The notes under the pieces are model-generated. The model was not told where the DNA came from. It was given only the letters and a program-made list of their open reading frames with translations, and did not search any database. Position numbers and translations under genes: made by a program. Positions 18,293 to 27,492 of a stretch of DNA of 64,000 nucleotides are shown here, one piece after another. The DNA is from Acidobacteriota bacterium (lineage in GTDB: Bacteria > Acidobacteriota > Terriglobia > UBA7540), in contig JAMCXS010000032.1 of assembly GCA_023474345.1 (NCBI GenBank), positions 1 through 64,000 on the forward strand, given 5' to 3'. Each line of letters begins with the position of its first letter. Position 1 is the stretch's first letter.

Positions 18293-18886
18293 ATGCAAAG
18301 ATTATGGAAGGCTGGGTTGATTGCCCTTTTGGCGATTCTAATCCTGGTTCCCGGAGGTTTTGCACACGCATTTGACCGCGCCGAGGGGTTTGAACGGTCT
18401 GATGACGATTTCCATGTTTTTATAGGTCCTGACTTTTATCCTGGATTTTATGGGTTAGGCGGATGGGGCTGGTTTAACCCGTGGTACGGAGGCGTGTGGA
18501 ATAACCCGTGGTATGGGGGATGGTATAGCCCGTGGTACGATCAGGCGTGGCACAATTCACATCACTCCCGGCGTCCCCGCAGCGGCGACGTCAAGATCAT
18601 AACCAAACGGAAGCACGCCTCAGTTTACGTCGATGGCGGCTATGTGGGCCGCGCTGGCAGGGTCAATAAGCTCCCGCTGTCGCCTGGTTCGCACATGATC
18701 CAACTGCGCACTTCCTCAGGACGGACGTTTTACCAGAAGCGGGTTTACGTTGTCCCGGGCAAGACGATTAAACTTCATGCCAAATATTCTCGCCATCTGT
18801 CGCGTGCCGAACCCGCTTATGGCTATGCGGCTCCGGCGGTCCCGCGTGTGCGCGGACGCTCAAAAGCGCCTGGAGGAAATGGCTAG
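18293..18886 (+). CDS. secreted PEGA-domain protein with a Trp/Tyr/Gly-rich tract
   Basis: This 197-residue protein has an N-terminal signal peptide (ALLAILILVPGGFAHAF). Residues about 60-85 are an aromatic tract with repeated NPWYGG units. A PEGA domain follows (ITKRKHASVYVDGGYVGRAG ... LPLSPGSHMIQLR), a beta-fold found in bacterial surface proteins. The C-terminus is basic and Pro-rich. Similar W/Y/G-rich exported PEGA proteins are widespread in Acidobacteria; the function is unknown. Confidence 0.82.
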   Translation: MQRLWKAGLIALLAILILVPGGFAHAFDRAEGFERSDDDFHVFIGPDFYPGFYGLGGWGWFNPWYGGVWNNPWYGGWYSPWYDQAWHNSHHSRRPRSGDVKIITKRKHASVYVDGGYVGRAGRVNKLPLSPGSHMIQLRTSSGRTFYQKRVYVVPGKTIKLHAKYSRHLSRAEPAYGYAAPAVPRVRGRSKAPGGNG

Positions 18887-19462
18887 CTCCAGGCAATACG
18901 GAGGGTAGCGGCGCAGTTTGTTGCAGCGCCACAGAGTGAGTTCCGAGAACGAAAAGGTCGAAGCGACTATGTTCATCGGCACAAGAGAGGAAGAATGTAC
19001 GTACCCAACGGAGTCTTAATTCTGGGCCCGTGCAAGGGGCCCGTCCATTGCGCCGCCCACAATTTGTAAGATTCTTCAGCCGCTTCTCTCCCCGCCCCCG
19101 GCTCCTCTTCACTAGTTGAACTCATCCGAAATCTTAAAGCTGGCGGTGACGTTTGCCATCGTCACTCCTTGCCATTTCCAGGCTCCGTGACGAAATGTCG
19201 TCAATCCCATCCGCACTTCCGGGAACTGGAATCCACCGCAGCCGCTTTTTGCTACCCAAGTCAAGCAGCCCTATGGAATACTGTTAGCCTGTTTTGTTGG
19301 GCATCTCAGGTCGAAGAGAAAAGGCAGTTGTGAACGAAGCAAGGGGGCGACCATCTCCGCACCCGATCTGGTGCAGACGCAAATTTCATGGCAGATTGAC
19401 CGCCGCTGATTCAGCCTGCCGTCGATCGGCCTTCGCAGCACACCTAAAAGGGAAGAACGTCT
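18887..19462. other. intergenic region with a vestigial methyltransferase 5' end
   Basis: Apart from the relic at 19112-19196 nothing gene-like is seen. GGGCCCGTGCAAGGGGCCC near 19024 forms a strong hairpin without a clear T-tract. Confidence 0.45.
19112..19196 (-). pseudogene. vestigial copy of the methyltransferase gene start
   Basis: On the minus strand, ATG at 19159 opens a 15-codon frame, MANVTASFKISDEFN, followed by TAG TGA. It aligns with the first 15 residues of the methyltransferase at 18124 (MIDITTDLKIRNEFN). The DNA upstream of both starts also matches (TTTCGT-ACGGAGCCTGGAAATGGC versus TTTCGTGACATAATCTGGAAATGGC), and weak similarity continues past the stop (GAGG...GGGGCGGGGAGAG). 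This is best read as a degenerate, truncated duplicate. Confidence 0.55.
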
Positions 19463-20338
19463 ATGCGATGGATTTATGTCGTAATTCTGGCGGCAGTTCA
19501 AGGCCTGACCGAACTCCTGCCCGTTTCGAGCTCCGCTCACGTGATCGTCACCGCGGAATTGCTCCATGAAAACATGTCCACGCCGGCCAACGCCTTGCTG
19601 CTGGTCATGCTGCATACCGGCACGATGTTCGCGGTTATCGTCTATTTCTGGCAGCAGTGGGTTGACACCTTCTTTTCCTCATGGGCGGCCTTCTACCGCT
19701 TTGCGCGCATGGTCTTTGTGGCTTCGTTCCTCAGCGGCGTAGTGGCGGTTCCCCTGATCCTTCTGGTCGAGCACGTTCTCAGCCACGGAAATCACCACGC
19801 CGTGATTGAGGCTTTGTTTCACAAACTCAACTGGATCGCTCCGGCGCTGGCGGCCGCCGGCCTCCTGATCCTGTGGGCGGGCTTGCGTGAGGCGCGAAAC
19901 CCTGCCGCCAGGTCGAATGCGGAACCTCGCAGCGTCGGCTGGCGTCATGCCATCGTGATGGGCATTATCCAGGGCTTTGCAATTCCTTTTCGCGGTTTCT
20001 CGCGTTCCGGGTCAACGATTTCCGCCGGGCTGCTTGCTGACGGCGACCGCATGCCAATCGAGTCTTTCAGCTTCGCCATGGTCGTGGCCATCACGCCCTT
20101 GGCGATCGCCCGCGAACTCTACAGGTTGATCCGTGCCGACGCTCTTGCCGGAATTCACCTGAATCTGGCCACGGCGCTGGCTCCGAGCGCGCTGGGCATG
20201 GTTTGCGCCTTCTTCGCCGGCCTGCTGGCGCTCAAATGGCTGTCACGCTGGCTGGAACAGGGGCGCTGGTATCTGTTTGGAATTTATTGCCTGGCGGCTT
20301 CCATCGCCGTCGAGGTGCTCTACTTGCACGGATGGTAA
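19463..20338 (+). CDS. uppP: undecaprenyl-diphosphatase UppP (BacA)
   Basis: This 291-residue integral membrane phosphatase regenerates the undecaprenyl phosphate lipid carrier for peptidoglycan and surface polysaccharide synthesis. Both signature regions are present: AAVQGLTELLPVSSSAH (the E-rich motif) and FRGFSRSGSTISAGLL (catalytic Arg/Ser loop). About eight membrane helices are seen. GGGAAG precedes the ATG at 19463. Over-expression gives bacitracin resistance in other bacteria. Confidence 0.95.
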   Translation: MRWIYVVILAAVQGLTELLPVSSSAHVIVTAELLHENMSTPANALLLVMLHTGTMFAVIVYFWQQWVDTFFSSWAAFYRFARMVFVASFLSGVVAVPLILLVEHVLSHGNHHAVIEALFHKLNWIAPALAAAGLLILWAGLREARNPAARSNAEPRSVGWRHAIVMGIIQGFAIPFRGFSRSGSTISAGLLADGDRMPIESFSFAMVVAITPLAIARELYRLIRADALAGIHLNLATALAPSALGMVCAFFAGLLALKWLSRWLEQGRWYLFGIYCLAASIAVEVLYLHGW

Positions 20339-20636
20339 ATATTGCCTACAATAACCCCCGCAATAGCTGAGGCTGCCCTCGCAATTGGCCCTATCCGGGC
20401 TTACCGCAGGGTTCGCCGCCGTTTCAGAGAAAAACAGGCCGCGAAATTCCCAGAATTCCGCCGGCATCCAACCAATGCTCAGAGGCGCGGGAATTGAGAG
20501 CAAGCGGTGCGTTTGTCGTTGGTGGTATCATGAAATGTGAGTCAAGAGGCGAGAAAGCCCTTCGCGCCGCGGGAATCCGAAGCAGGCCCAGATCCCCCTT
20601 GAAAAATCCCAAGATGAGTTGAGTTTCGGCCAAGTC

Positions 20637-21365
20637 ATGATCAAAACCATAGGAGCGTGCAAAAGCTCACTGGCGAGAGCAACGCGAGAAATTCGGAGCT
20701 TCAAAACGTTTGCTTTTGCCGCCGTATCTGATTTTCAAAGCACCGCTTCCATTGCTCCCAGCTCGCGCCACCTTGCCTGCGCCATGCTGGAAGGCCTCCC
20801 CATAGCGAGCGCCCGCACCGTGGTTGAACTCGGGGCGGGCACAGGAGCGATCACCCGGGTGCTGCTCGAGAAGCTTCCCCGCCATGCGACCCTCCTGGCG
20901 TTTGAAATCAACCCGGAACTGGTTAATTGCATGAAGGAGAGTTTTTCTGACCCGCGGCTGGTGTTGCTGAACACCGGCGCCGAGAACCTTGGTCATGAAT
21001 TGCGCCGTCGCGGCTATCGCCGAGTGGATGCGGTGGTATCGTCTTTGTCGCTGCGCTTCATGCCCGATGATCGCCAGCGGATTCTCCTGGAAACCCTCGA
21101 CCCCTTTATGGATGAAAGAAGCGTATTTACGCAGTACCAGTACGTCTACGGCCTGCGTTTCGAGAACGGGAAGGCCCAGCGGCATTCCTCTTTGCCCTTC
21201 CTGAGCCAGTATTTTGATTCCATCCAGTGCCGGACCATCTGGCGCAATTTGCCGCCTGCCCGGGTTTTTACCTGCCTGCGGAAGGTTCACCAGTCACGCC
21301 GGCTCCCTGTCGTCGCTGACCGCAATCCCCGTAAACGAGGGTCTCTGGCCCGCGAACACGCCTGA
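20637..21365 (+). CDS. phospholipid/rRNA-type N-methyltransferase (PmtA-like)
   Basis: This protein of about 242 residues has the SAM-binding motif TVVELGAGTGAITRVLLEKL and the downstream VVSSLSLRFMPDDRQRILLE segment, which match soluble phosphatidylethanolamine N-methyltransferases and related KsgA-fold enzymes. The N-terminal segment IRSFKTFAFAAVSDFQSTAS (phospholipid methyltransferases often have 'F-x-x-F' here) supports a lipid substrate. The frame begins at a TTG (20619), but the ATG at 20637 is the likelier start. The last about 30 residues are rich in Arg and may be poorly conserved. Confidence 0.78.
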   Translation: MIKTIGACKSSLARATREIRSFKTFAFAAVSDFQSTASIAPSSRHLACAMLEGLPIASARTVVELGAGTGAITRVLLEKLPRHATLLAFEINPELVNCMKESFSDPRLVLLNTGAENLGHELRRRGYRRVDAVVSSLSLRFMPDDRQRILLETLDPFMDERSVFTQYQYVYGLRFENGKAQRHSSLPFLSQYFDSIQCRTIWRNLPPARVFTCLRKVHQSRRLPVVADRNPRKRGSLAREHA

Positions 21366-21452
21366 GGCTTTCCGCTCACGCAGCTTCAGCGCCAGCAGCA
21401 CAAACGGTTTGGTAAGGAGTTTGAGGCGAGCGGGCGCTCGGAGTGATTCGAT

Positions 21453-21704
21453 CTATGATTTTGAGGCGACCGTCGGCTTCACGTTCTGAATGATGACCTT
21501 AGGATCAGCGGGAGGCGCCGGGACCGGCAAGCCGCGTTCACGGAGAAGTGCAATGTGCTCTTCCATTCCCCACCGGGCCTTATAAAGGCAATCTTCAATT
21601 GAGTTGCCAACCCCCGTAAAGCCCTCCAGGTCAGGGGAGTAAAACCCGAAGAAATTGGGATCTTCAGTTGCTTCGATTGTGAGTGAGTATTGCAGGTTAA
21701 TCAT
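21453..21704 (-). CDS. hicB: HicB-type antitoxin
   Basis: This 83-residue partial-RNase-H-fold antitoxin reads YSLTIEATEDPNFFGFYSPD then LEGFTGVGNSIEDCLYKA. It begins at the ATG at 21704, two bases after the hicA stop; the longer frame to 21752 lies inside hicA. In type II HicAB systems HicB masks the HicA ribonuclease and often represses the operon. No DNA-binding C-terminal domain is obvious; the tail ends VKPTVASKS. Confidence 0.88.
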   Translation of the reverse strand: MINLQYSLTIEATEDPNFFGFYSPDLEGFTGVGNSIEDCLYKARWGMEEHIALLRERGLPVPAPPADPKVIIQNVKPTVASKS

Positions 21705-21706
21705 GG

Positions 21707-21901
21707 TTACTTCCGGTCCCTGATTCCAGCAGCCTTCAGAATAGCATGACAAGTCCCGTCGGGCACCTCTTTCGAACCATGAAAATCTATTCGAATCAAC
21801 CGAGGTACTCCCGGCTTCGCGTAATAACGGATCGAGCCTTTTTCCTTCACTAGCCTGAATCCCTCATTTTCCATCAGGCGCACGAGTTCGCTGAACTTCA
21901 T
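21707..21901 (-). CDS. hicA: HicA-type mRNA interferase toxin
   Basis: This 64-residue double-stranded-RNA-binding-fold toxin has the family signature intact: the helix 1 region KFSELVRLMENEGFRLVKEK, the catalytic-His region RIDFHGSKEVPDGT, then HAILKAAGI. HicA cleaves mRNA when free of HicB. Its ATG overlaps the stop codon of the upstream gene (21898-21901, ATGA), so all three genes form one transcript. Confidence 0.9.
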   Translation of the reverse strand: MKFSELVRLMENEGFRLVKEKGSIRYYAKPGVPRLIRIDFHGSKEVPDGTCHAILKAAGIRDRK

Positions 21902-22446
21902 TTGACTGTTCCGTCGCCGTTCGCAGGCGTAATTGCTATCGCAAGTTGAAGTAATTTATCATCAAAGAAAGGTCGAGGTCGAAAATAGCTCCGCGGCGAA
22001 GGATAAAACCTAGAAACTAGCTCCACTGTTTTTCTCGGGGAATACCCGAAGAATGTAGAAAGCGCAACGCCTTGACACACACCTCCTCTTTCCACAAGCT
22101 CTGCAAGCATCCTTAATTGAGATGGCCAATTCTTCACCTTGTTCGCATCGGCTCCTTGGACGAAGCATTTCATCTCAAAAACGACTCTTCCATCTTTGCC
22201 TCCTACAGACAAATCGGCTTTCTGTCGAGTGCCCGGATAGTAATATACAAAACGGATGGTCTCAAACTCCGCACGGCTGGCTAACATTTGCGCAAGTTCA
22301 ACTTGAAACCACGATTCGAAAGCGACTCCAACAGAGCACACCATCTTGCCCGAGCGGGAACTCGCCACGTGGTTGACGAAATCGAGCGCAAGAGACTTTG
22401 CAGCTATAGCATCTGCTGAGAGTGTGGGGAAGTGTAGACAGCGCAA
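21898..22446 (-). CDS. possible PD-(D/E)XK nuclease-like protein upstream of hicAB
   Basis: This protein has up to 182 residues. The segment RQKADLSVGGKDGRVVFEMK has the Asp...Glu-x-Lys pattern of PD-(D/E)XK nucleases, preceded by an acidic helix (ESWFQVELAQMLA). The C-terminal part is unassigned. No exact family is recognised. The frame's first codon is TTG at 22446; an ATG at 22344 (MVCSVGVAFESW) is also plausible. It overlaps hicA by four bases, so it is translated with the toxin-antitoxin pair. A defence or nucleic-acid role is an inference from motif and context. Confidence 0.6.
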   Translation of the reverse strand: MRCLHFPTLSADAIAAKSLALDFVNHVASSRSGKMVCSVGVAFESWFQVELAQMLASRAEFETIRFVYYYPGTRQKADLSVGGKDGRVVFEMKCFVQGADANKVKNWPSQLRMLAELVERGGVCQGVALSTFFGYSPRKTVELVSRFYPSPRSYFRPRPFFDDKLLQLAIAITPANGDGTVK

Positions 22447-22472
22447 TCCGCGTCCCGGTTACCCGCTGCCCG

Positions 22473-23900
<1,428 letters not shown>

Positions 23901-24050
23901 TTAGTTTACTGCCCCCTCCCGACGCCTTCAACCTCACCCCCTCGCCGCCTCAGGGGTGGCTCGACCGTGCCGCCCTGGTTCGGAAACTTCAGGAACAGGC
24001 TGCACAGCTCCAATTTCGACAAAAGCGTGGAGACAATCCGGGGGAGGACC

Positions 24051-24500
24051 TCACTGAACGCGTGTAGGGCCGGAAGGCGGAGTTTCAGACGGACCACTGT
24101 CGATACGTTTCCGTCCGGCAAAGCCTTCTTCGAGCCCGTGCCAGTACTCGATCCTGCTCTCGCCGAGCTTCCAGCACAGATAAGCCTCCTGCCCGTCGAT
24201 CATGCAGGGGAAATCCACCAAACCCTCATCGAGGTCCTTAACCACACAACCAGTCTGCTGAATTTGCGCAAGGCTTTCAACAATTTTGGCGGACATCTCA
24301 TCGCGTTCCGACTTTTTCTTAAGCAAGTCGGCGTAAGGAGGAAACGATCCCCCCAGCACCATAATCCGCGATGCCGCATTGGTGAGATCTCCTTGCAAAG
24401 CATCGATGGTTTGCTTTTGGGATTGAGCCCGCTTGAGAGATTCTTCAATCAGGGGGAGGAGCTGCTCAGCTTCCTCACGGCTAAAATACTTGTTTGTCAT
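24051..24500 (-). CDS. DUF2203 family protein
   Basis: This 149-residue protein has an N-terminal helical hairpin (YFSREEAEQLLPLIEESLKR) and the conserved C-terminal block VVKDLDEGLVDFPCMIDGQE then YLCWKLGESRIEYWHGLEEG, diagnostic of DUF2203. The function is unknown. The ATG at 24500 matches the usual family start; the frame extends to 24572. Confidence 0.88.
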   Translation of the reverse strand: MTNKYFSREEAEQLLPLIEESLKRAQSQKQTIDALQGDLTNAASRIMVLGGSFPPYADLLKKKSERDEMSAKIVESLAQIQQTGCVVKDLDEGLVDFPCMIDGQEAYLCWKLGESRIEYWHGLEEGFAGRKRIDSGPSETPPSGPTRVQ

Positions 24501-24619
24501 AGGGCCGCTTTCCACACTTACGTCGCCTCGATCAGCGATCGTTCTCTTCCGATTATCTCCTTGCTCCCCCATCTCCAGACCCTTTGGAAGCTCAAAGACA
24601 ATTCAAATCTGAGCGGGCT

Positions 24620-25735
24620 TTACACAATCTCCAACATTCGGTCCAGGGCCACACGCGCCCAGCGCCGGGTCTCATCTTCCACCCGAACGCGGTTCACCAC
24701 CTGGCCTTCCACCAGGCTTTCCAGCGTCCAGCACAAGTGCTGCGGTGAAATGCGGTACATCGTGCTGCACAGACATCCGCAATCATCCAGCGAAATCACG
24801 GTTCGGTCGGGATTCTCTTTGGCCAGCCGCTTCACCAGGTGAATCTCCGTTCCAATCGCCCATTGGCTCCCTGGGCTGCCTTCGGTCACTCGCTTGATGA
24901 TGAACTCCGTAGATCCCACGTCATCCGCCAATTGGCAAACGTCCCAGCGGCATTCCGGATGCGCGATCACGCGAATGCCCGGGTGGTTCTCTCGTACCTT
25001 TTTTACGTGTTGAGGCAGGAAGCGTTGATGGACCGAGCAATTCCCTTTCCACAGAATCACCCGCGCCCGCCGGATCGCTTCTTCGCTCAACCCGCCCATT
25101 TCCTGGTGCGGATCCCACACGACCATCTCATCGAGCGGAATGCCCATGCGATAACCCGTGTTCCGTCCCAGGTGCTCGTCGGGGATAAACAGCCCTTTCT
25201 CCCCGCGCGAGAAGGCCCAGGCCATGACTTTCTGCGCGTTGGAGGACGTGCAAACCGCCCCGCCGTTCCGGCCCACGAAGGCCTTGATCACCGCCGTGGA
25301 ATTGATGTACGTGACGGGGACCACGGTCGAATCCGAAACGCCGGCAATTTCCTCCCAGCAGACTTCCACCTGATCGCCGTCGGCCATATCCGCCATCGAG
25401 CATCCCGCGTTCAAGTCCGGCAGCACCACCAACTGATGCTCATCCCGCAGGATGTCCGCGCTTTCCGCCATGAAGTGGACGCCGCAGAACACGATATACT
25501 CGGCCTCCTTGCGGCTCGCCGCCAGCCGGGATAGCTTCAGCGAATCCCCGCGAAAATCCGCGAACTTGACGACCTCGTCGCGCTGGTAGTGGTGGCCCAG
25601 GATCACCACCCGGGAGCCCAGCTTCGCCTTAGCCTGTTGGATGCGCTCATCCAACTCCGCGTCGGACAATTCCACATAACGGTCAGGCAAATAATTCAAC
25701 GTGCTTGTTATTGTTCCCATACTGACATCACCCAT
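24620..25735 (-). CDS. nadA: quinolinate synthase NadA
   Basis: NadA condenses iminoaspartate with dihydroxyacetone phosphate to quinolinate for NAD synthesis, using a [4Fe-4S] cluster. Conserved regions include VVILGHHYQRDEVVKFAD, CGVHFMAESADIL, the Cys-containing LNAGCSMADM, AHPECRWDVC and DDCGCLCSTMYR. From the ATG at 25735 it has 371 residues; the ATG at 25720 is an alternative. The upstream frame (to 25909) is translated repeat DNA, not protein. No nadB or nadC is in the window. Confidence 0.95.
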   Translation of the reverse strand: MGDVSMGTITSTLNYLPDRYVELSDAELDERIQQAKAKLGSRVVILGHHYQRDEVVKFADFRGDSLKLSRLAASRKEAEYIVFCGVHFMAESADILRDEHQLVVLPDLNAGCSMADMADGDQVEVCWEEIAGVSDSTVVPVTYINSTAVIKAFVGRNGGAVCTSSNAQKVMAWAFSRGEKGLFIPDEHLGRNTGYRMGIPLDEMVVWDPHQEMGGLSEEAIRRARVILWKGNCSVHQRFLPQHVKKVRENHPGIRVIAHPECRWDVCQLADDVGSTEFIIKRVTEGSPGSQWAIGTEIHLVKRLAKENPDRTVISLDDCGCLCSTMYRISPQHLCWTLESLVEGQVVNRVRVEDETRRWARVALDRMLEIV

Positions 25736-25830
25736 TCTCAAAATTATTCTATCATTCCGCGCCTGTTCTGCGTGCGCCCGCCAGGAGGACCGAAGCCGCC
25801 ACGGCCGCCCCATTACAGTGACCACCCCGG

Positions 25831-25930
25831 CTGTAGCGCCGTCTCCACCGGCGGTTTTCGGCGCTCGGTCGAGCGCCGCTACACAAAAGGACGTCACTAT
25901 ATTTTGCAATCCTCAATACTTGTTCATCGA
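25831..25930. repeat. dispersed palindromic repeat upstream of nadA (extended form)
   Basis: The core CTGTAGCGCCGTCTCCACCG ... GAGCGCCGCTACA (25831-25883) is followed by an extension containing ACGTCACTATATTTTGCAAT and CCTCAATA. The same extension follows the repeat at 48128-48222, showing that the longer form is a real unit and not just a hairpin. Confidence 0.7.
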
Positions 25931-25947
25931 ACTTATGACTCAGGAGC

Positions 25948-26934
25948 CTAACCCCCGATATAAACCATCGTCCGCGAAGGCTGCACGAAGTCCGGTTCGT
26001 TGATCCGGTGGCCGGGCTCCTTATGGTAAACAAGGCGTTCGATATATTTCTGAACCTCGGCGTCGCTCGCCCCGCTCCGCATCACACGCCCCACGTTATG
26101 CTCGGCCAGTGAAAACAGGCAGGTCCGAAGCTTGCCATCGGCGGTGACGCGAATTCGGCTGCACTGCCCGCAAAATGGCATCGACACCGGTGCAACAATG
26201 CCGATTTCGCCCTTACCGTCCGCAAAACCGAACCGCAGCGCAGTCTCGCTCGCTTCGTGGCGTGGAAGCTCGACCAGCGGGAAAACAGGATCAATAGCGC
26301 CGAAGATTTCCTCCGCAGTCACCACGCGCGCGCGGTTCCAGGCGTGGTCCGCGTCGAGCGGCATGAACTCGATAAACCGCACGACCAGGTTCTTTTCCCG
26401 CGCCAGCTTCGCAAACCCCAGAATTTCACCTTCGTTGAATCCCCGCACCAGCACCACGTTGATTTTCACCGGGCCAAGCCCCGCCTCCAGCGCGGCGTCC
26501 ACTCCCCTCAGCACGCGCTCAAAGGAACCGGGAGTCCGCGAAATGGCCGCGAATTTCTCCGGGCGGGCGGAATCCATGCTGACGTTCACGCGCCGCACCC
26601 CGGCTCGAGCCATCTCCCCGGCCTTTTCCGTCAGCAGGTAGCCGTTCGTGGTCACGGCCAAGTCGTTGATCCCCTCGATTTCACTCAGCCGCGCCAGAAA
26701 ATCGATGATCCCGTCCCGCAGCAGGGGTTCGCCGCCCGTCACGCGGATCTTGCGAATCCCCAGGCCCGCCATAATGCGCGCCAGCCGCAGGAACTCCTCC
26801 CACGTCAGCAGATTGTGGTGCGGCGAGTAGTTCCTGGGATCGGCGGACTTGCAGTAAACGCACCGGAAGTTGCACCGGTCCGTTACAGATATCCTCAGGT
26901 CGTGAATGTCGCGGCCGTAGCTATCCTGTAGCAT
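25948..26934 (-). CDS. moaA: GTP 3',8-cyclase MoaA (molybdenum cofactor synthesis)
   Basis: MoaA is a radical SAM enzyme that, with MoaC, converts GTP to cyclic pyranopterin monophosphate. The N-terminal radical SAM cluster CNFRCVYCK, the C-terminal substrate-binding cluster (CGQCSRIRVTADGKLRTC) and the essential terminal Gly-Gly (MVYIGG) are all present. The ATG at 26934 gives 328 residues. A Moco riboswitch and intrinsic terminator lie directly upstream (27008-27150), so expression should fall when the cofactor is abundant. Confidence 0.96.
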   Translation of the reverse strand: MLQDSYGRDIHDLRISVTDRCNFRCVYCKSADPRNYSPHHNLLTWEEFLRLARIMAGLGIRKIRVTGGEPLLRDGIIDFLARLSEIEGINDLAVTTNGYLLTEKAGEMARAGVRRVNVSMDSARPEKFAAISRTPGSFERVLRGVDAALEAGLGPVKINVVLVRGFNEGEILGFAKLAREKNLVVRFIEFMPLDADHAWNRARVVTAEEIFGAIDPVFPLVELPRHEASETALRFGFADGKGEIGIVAPVSMPFCGQCSRIRVTADGKLRTCLFSLAEHNVGRVMRSGASDAEVQKYIERLVYHKEPGHRINEPDFVQPSRTMVYIGG

Positions 26935-27007
26935 AACCTTGCGCTGCCCTTGCCACGCAGCGGCAGATAAAAACATCCTTCCTGGTGCGCTTGCCCCAAA
27001 TGAAGCC

Positions 27008-27042
27008 AAAAATAAAAACGCCTACCCGTATCCGGCGTAGGC
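27008..27042 (-). terminator. riboswitch-linked intrinsic terminator upstream of moaA
   Basis: On the minus strand GCCTAC ... GTAGGC (27042-27020) forms a hairpin with an extended CCG/CGG inner stem, followed by GTTTTTATTTTT. The loop strand ATACGGG (27031-27025) is perfectly complementary to CCCGTAT (27065-27059) in the aptamer, giving an antiterminator alternative. Confidence 0.75.
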
Positions 27043-27047
27043 CTGTC

Positions 27048-27150
27048 CCCCTTTCCAAATACGGGAGGCACTCGGATTTCTCCGCGCACCCTGTCGGCCC
27101 ACGGGGCATGGGTTGTTAGATGATCCTTTAGCTCCCGAAGGCTCGGAGAA
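27048..27150 (-). ncRNA. Moco (molybdenum cofactor) riboswitch
   Basis: Read on the minus strand, the leader has the conserved blocks of the Moco RNA motif: CAACAACCC...GTGGGCCGACAGGG, GGAGAAATCC, then CCTCCCGTATTTGGAAAGG. The last block matches the E. coli moaA leader (CCTCCCGTATCTGGAAAGG) almost exactly. It lies upstream of moaA and is followed by a terminator, the usual off-switch arrangement. The boundaries are approximate. Confidence 0.82.
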
Positions 27151-27492
27151 CAAGTTTATCGTACCGCAACCCCCAGGCCCGGAGCAAGACAAACGGCTTC
27201 TATAGCGGCGGTGTCCTCACCGCCACCTTCCCGTCTCCCTGGTTGTAGCGGCAGTGTCCTCACCGCCGCTACATCAAGCATTCCGCCGTTATAGACGCCG
27301 CCACGCTGCTTCCGCGTTCCGATCACACTTGACCCATCCGCCCGGCGTACTACAAGCTTTGATAGAAGGGGCCTCAATCGCTCCTTGGGCTCCGGAGACG
27401 TGCGGGGGCGAGTTTGCCCGGCCGTTGAATCGACAGCAGGTCCTAAACCTTCATTCGAGGCCGCACATCAAAACTGATAAGCGAGAAACGCC
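27151..27492. other. intergenic region between the moaA leader and an unknown gene
   Basis: It holds the repeat copies at 27201-27273 and probably the moaA promoter. A TACGAT hexamer near 27160 on the minus strand could be its -10 box. No gene is seen. Confidence 0.45.
27201..27273. repeat. dispersed palindromic repeat, two partial copies
   Basis: TATAGCGGCGGTGTCCTCACCGCC is followed 20 bp later by TGTAGCGGCAGTGTCCTCAC and CGCCGCTACA. Each copy is a nested hairpin (GGCGGTG...CACCGCC). Confidence 0.75.

Noticed and set aside
19141-19175. CRP/FNR-like site GTGAC...GTCAC near the methyltransferase relic
   Set aside because: The spacing is N9, not the N4 seen in the other sites, and it lies in the relic coding start.
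25736-25909. N-terminal extension of NadA
   Set aside because: It is translation of a dispersed repeat; conserved NadA sequence starts after the ATG at 25735 or 25720.
26935-27009. N-terminal extension of MoaA
   Set aside because: The upstream codons lie in the riboswitch leader; the MoaA core begins right after the ATG at 26934.
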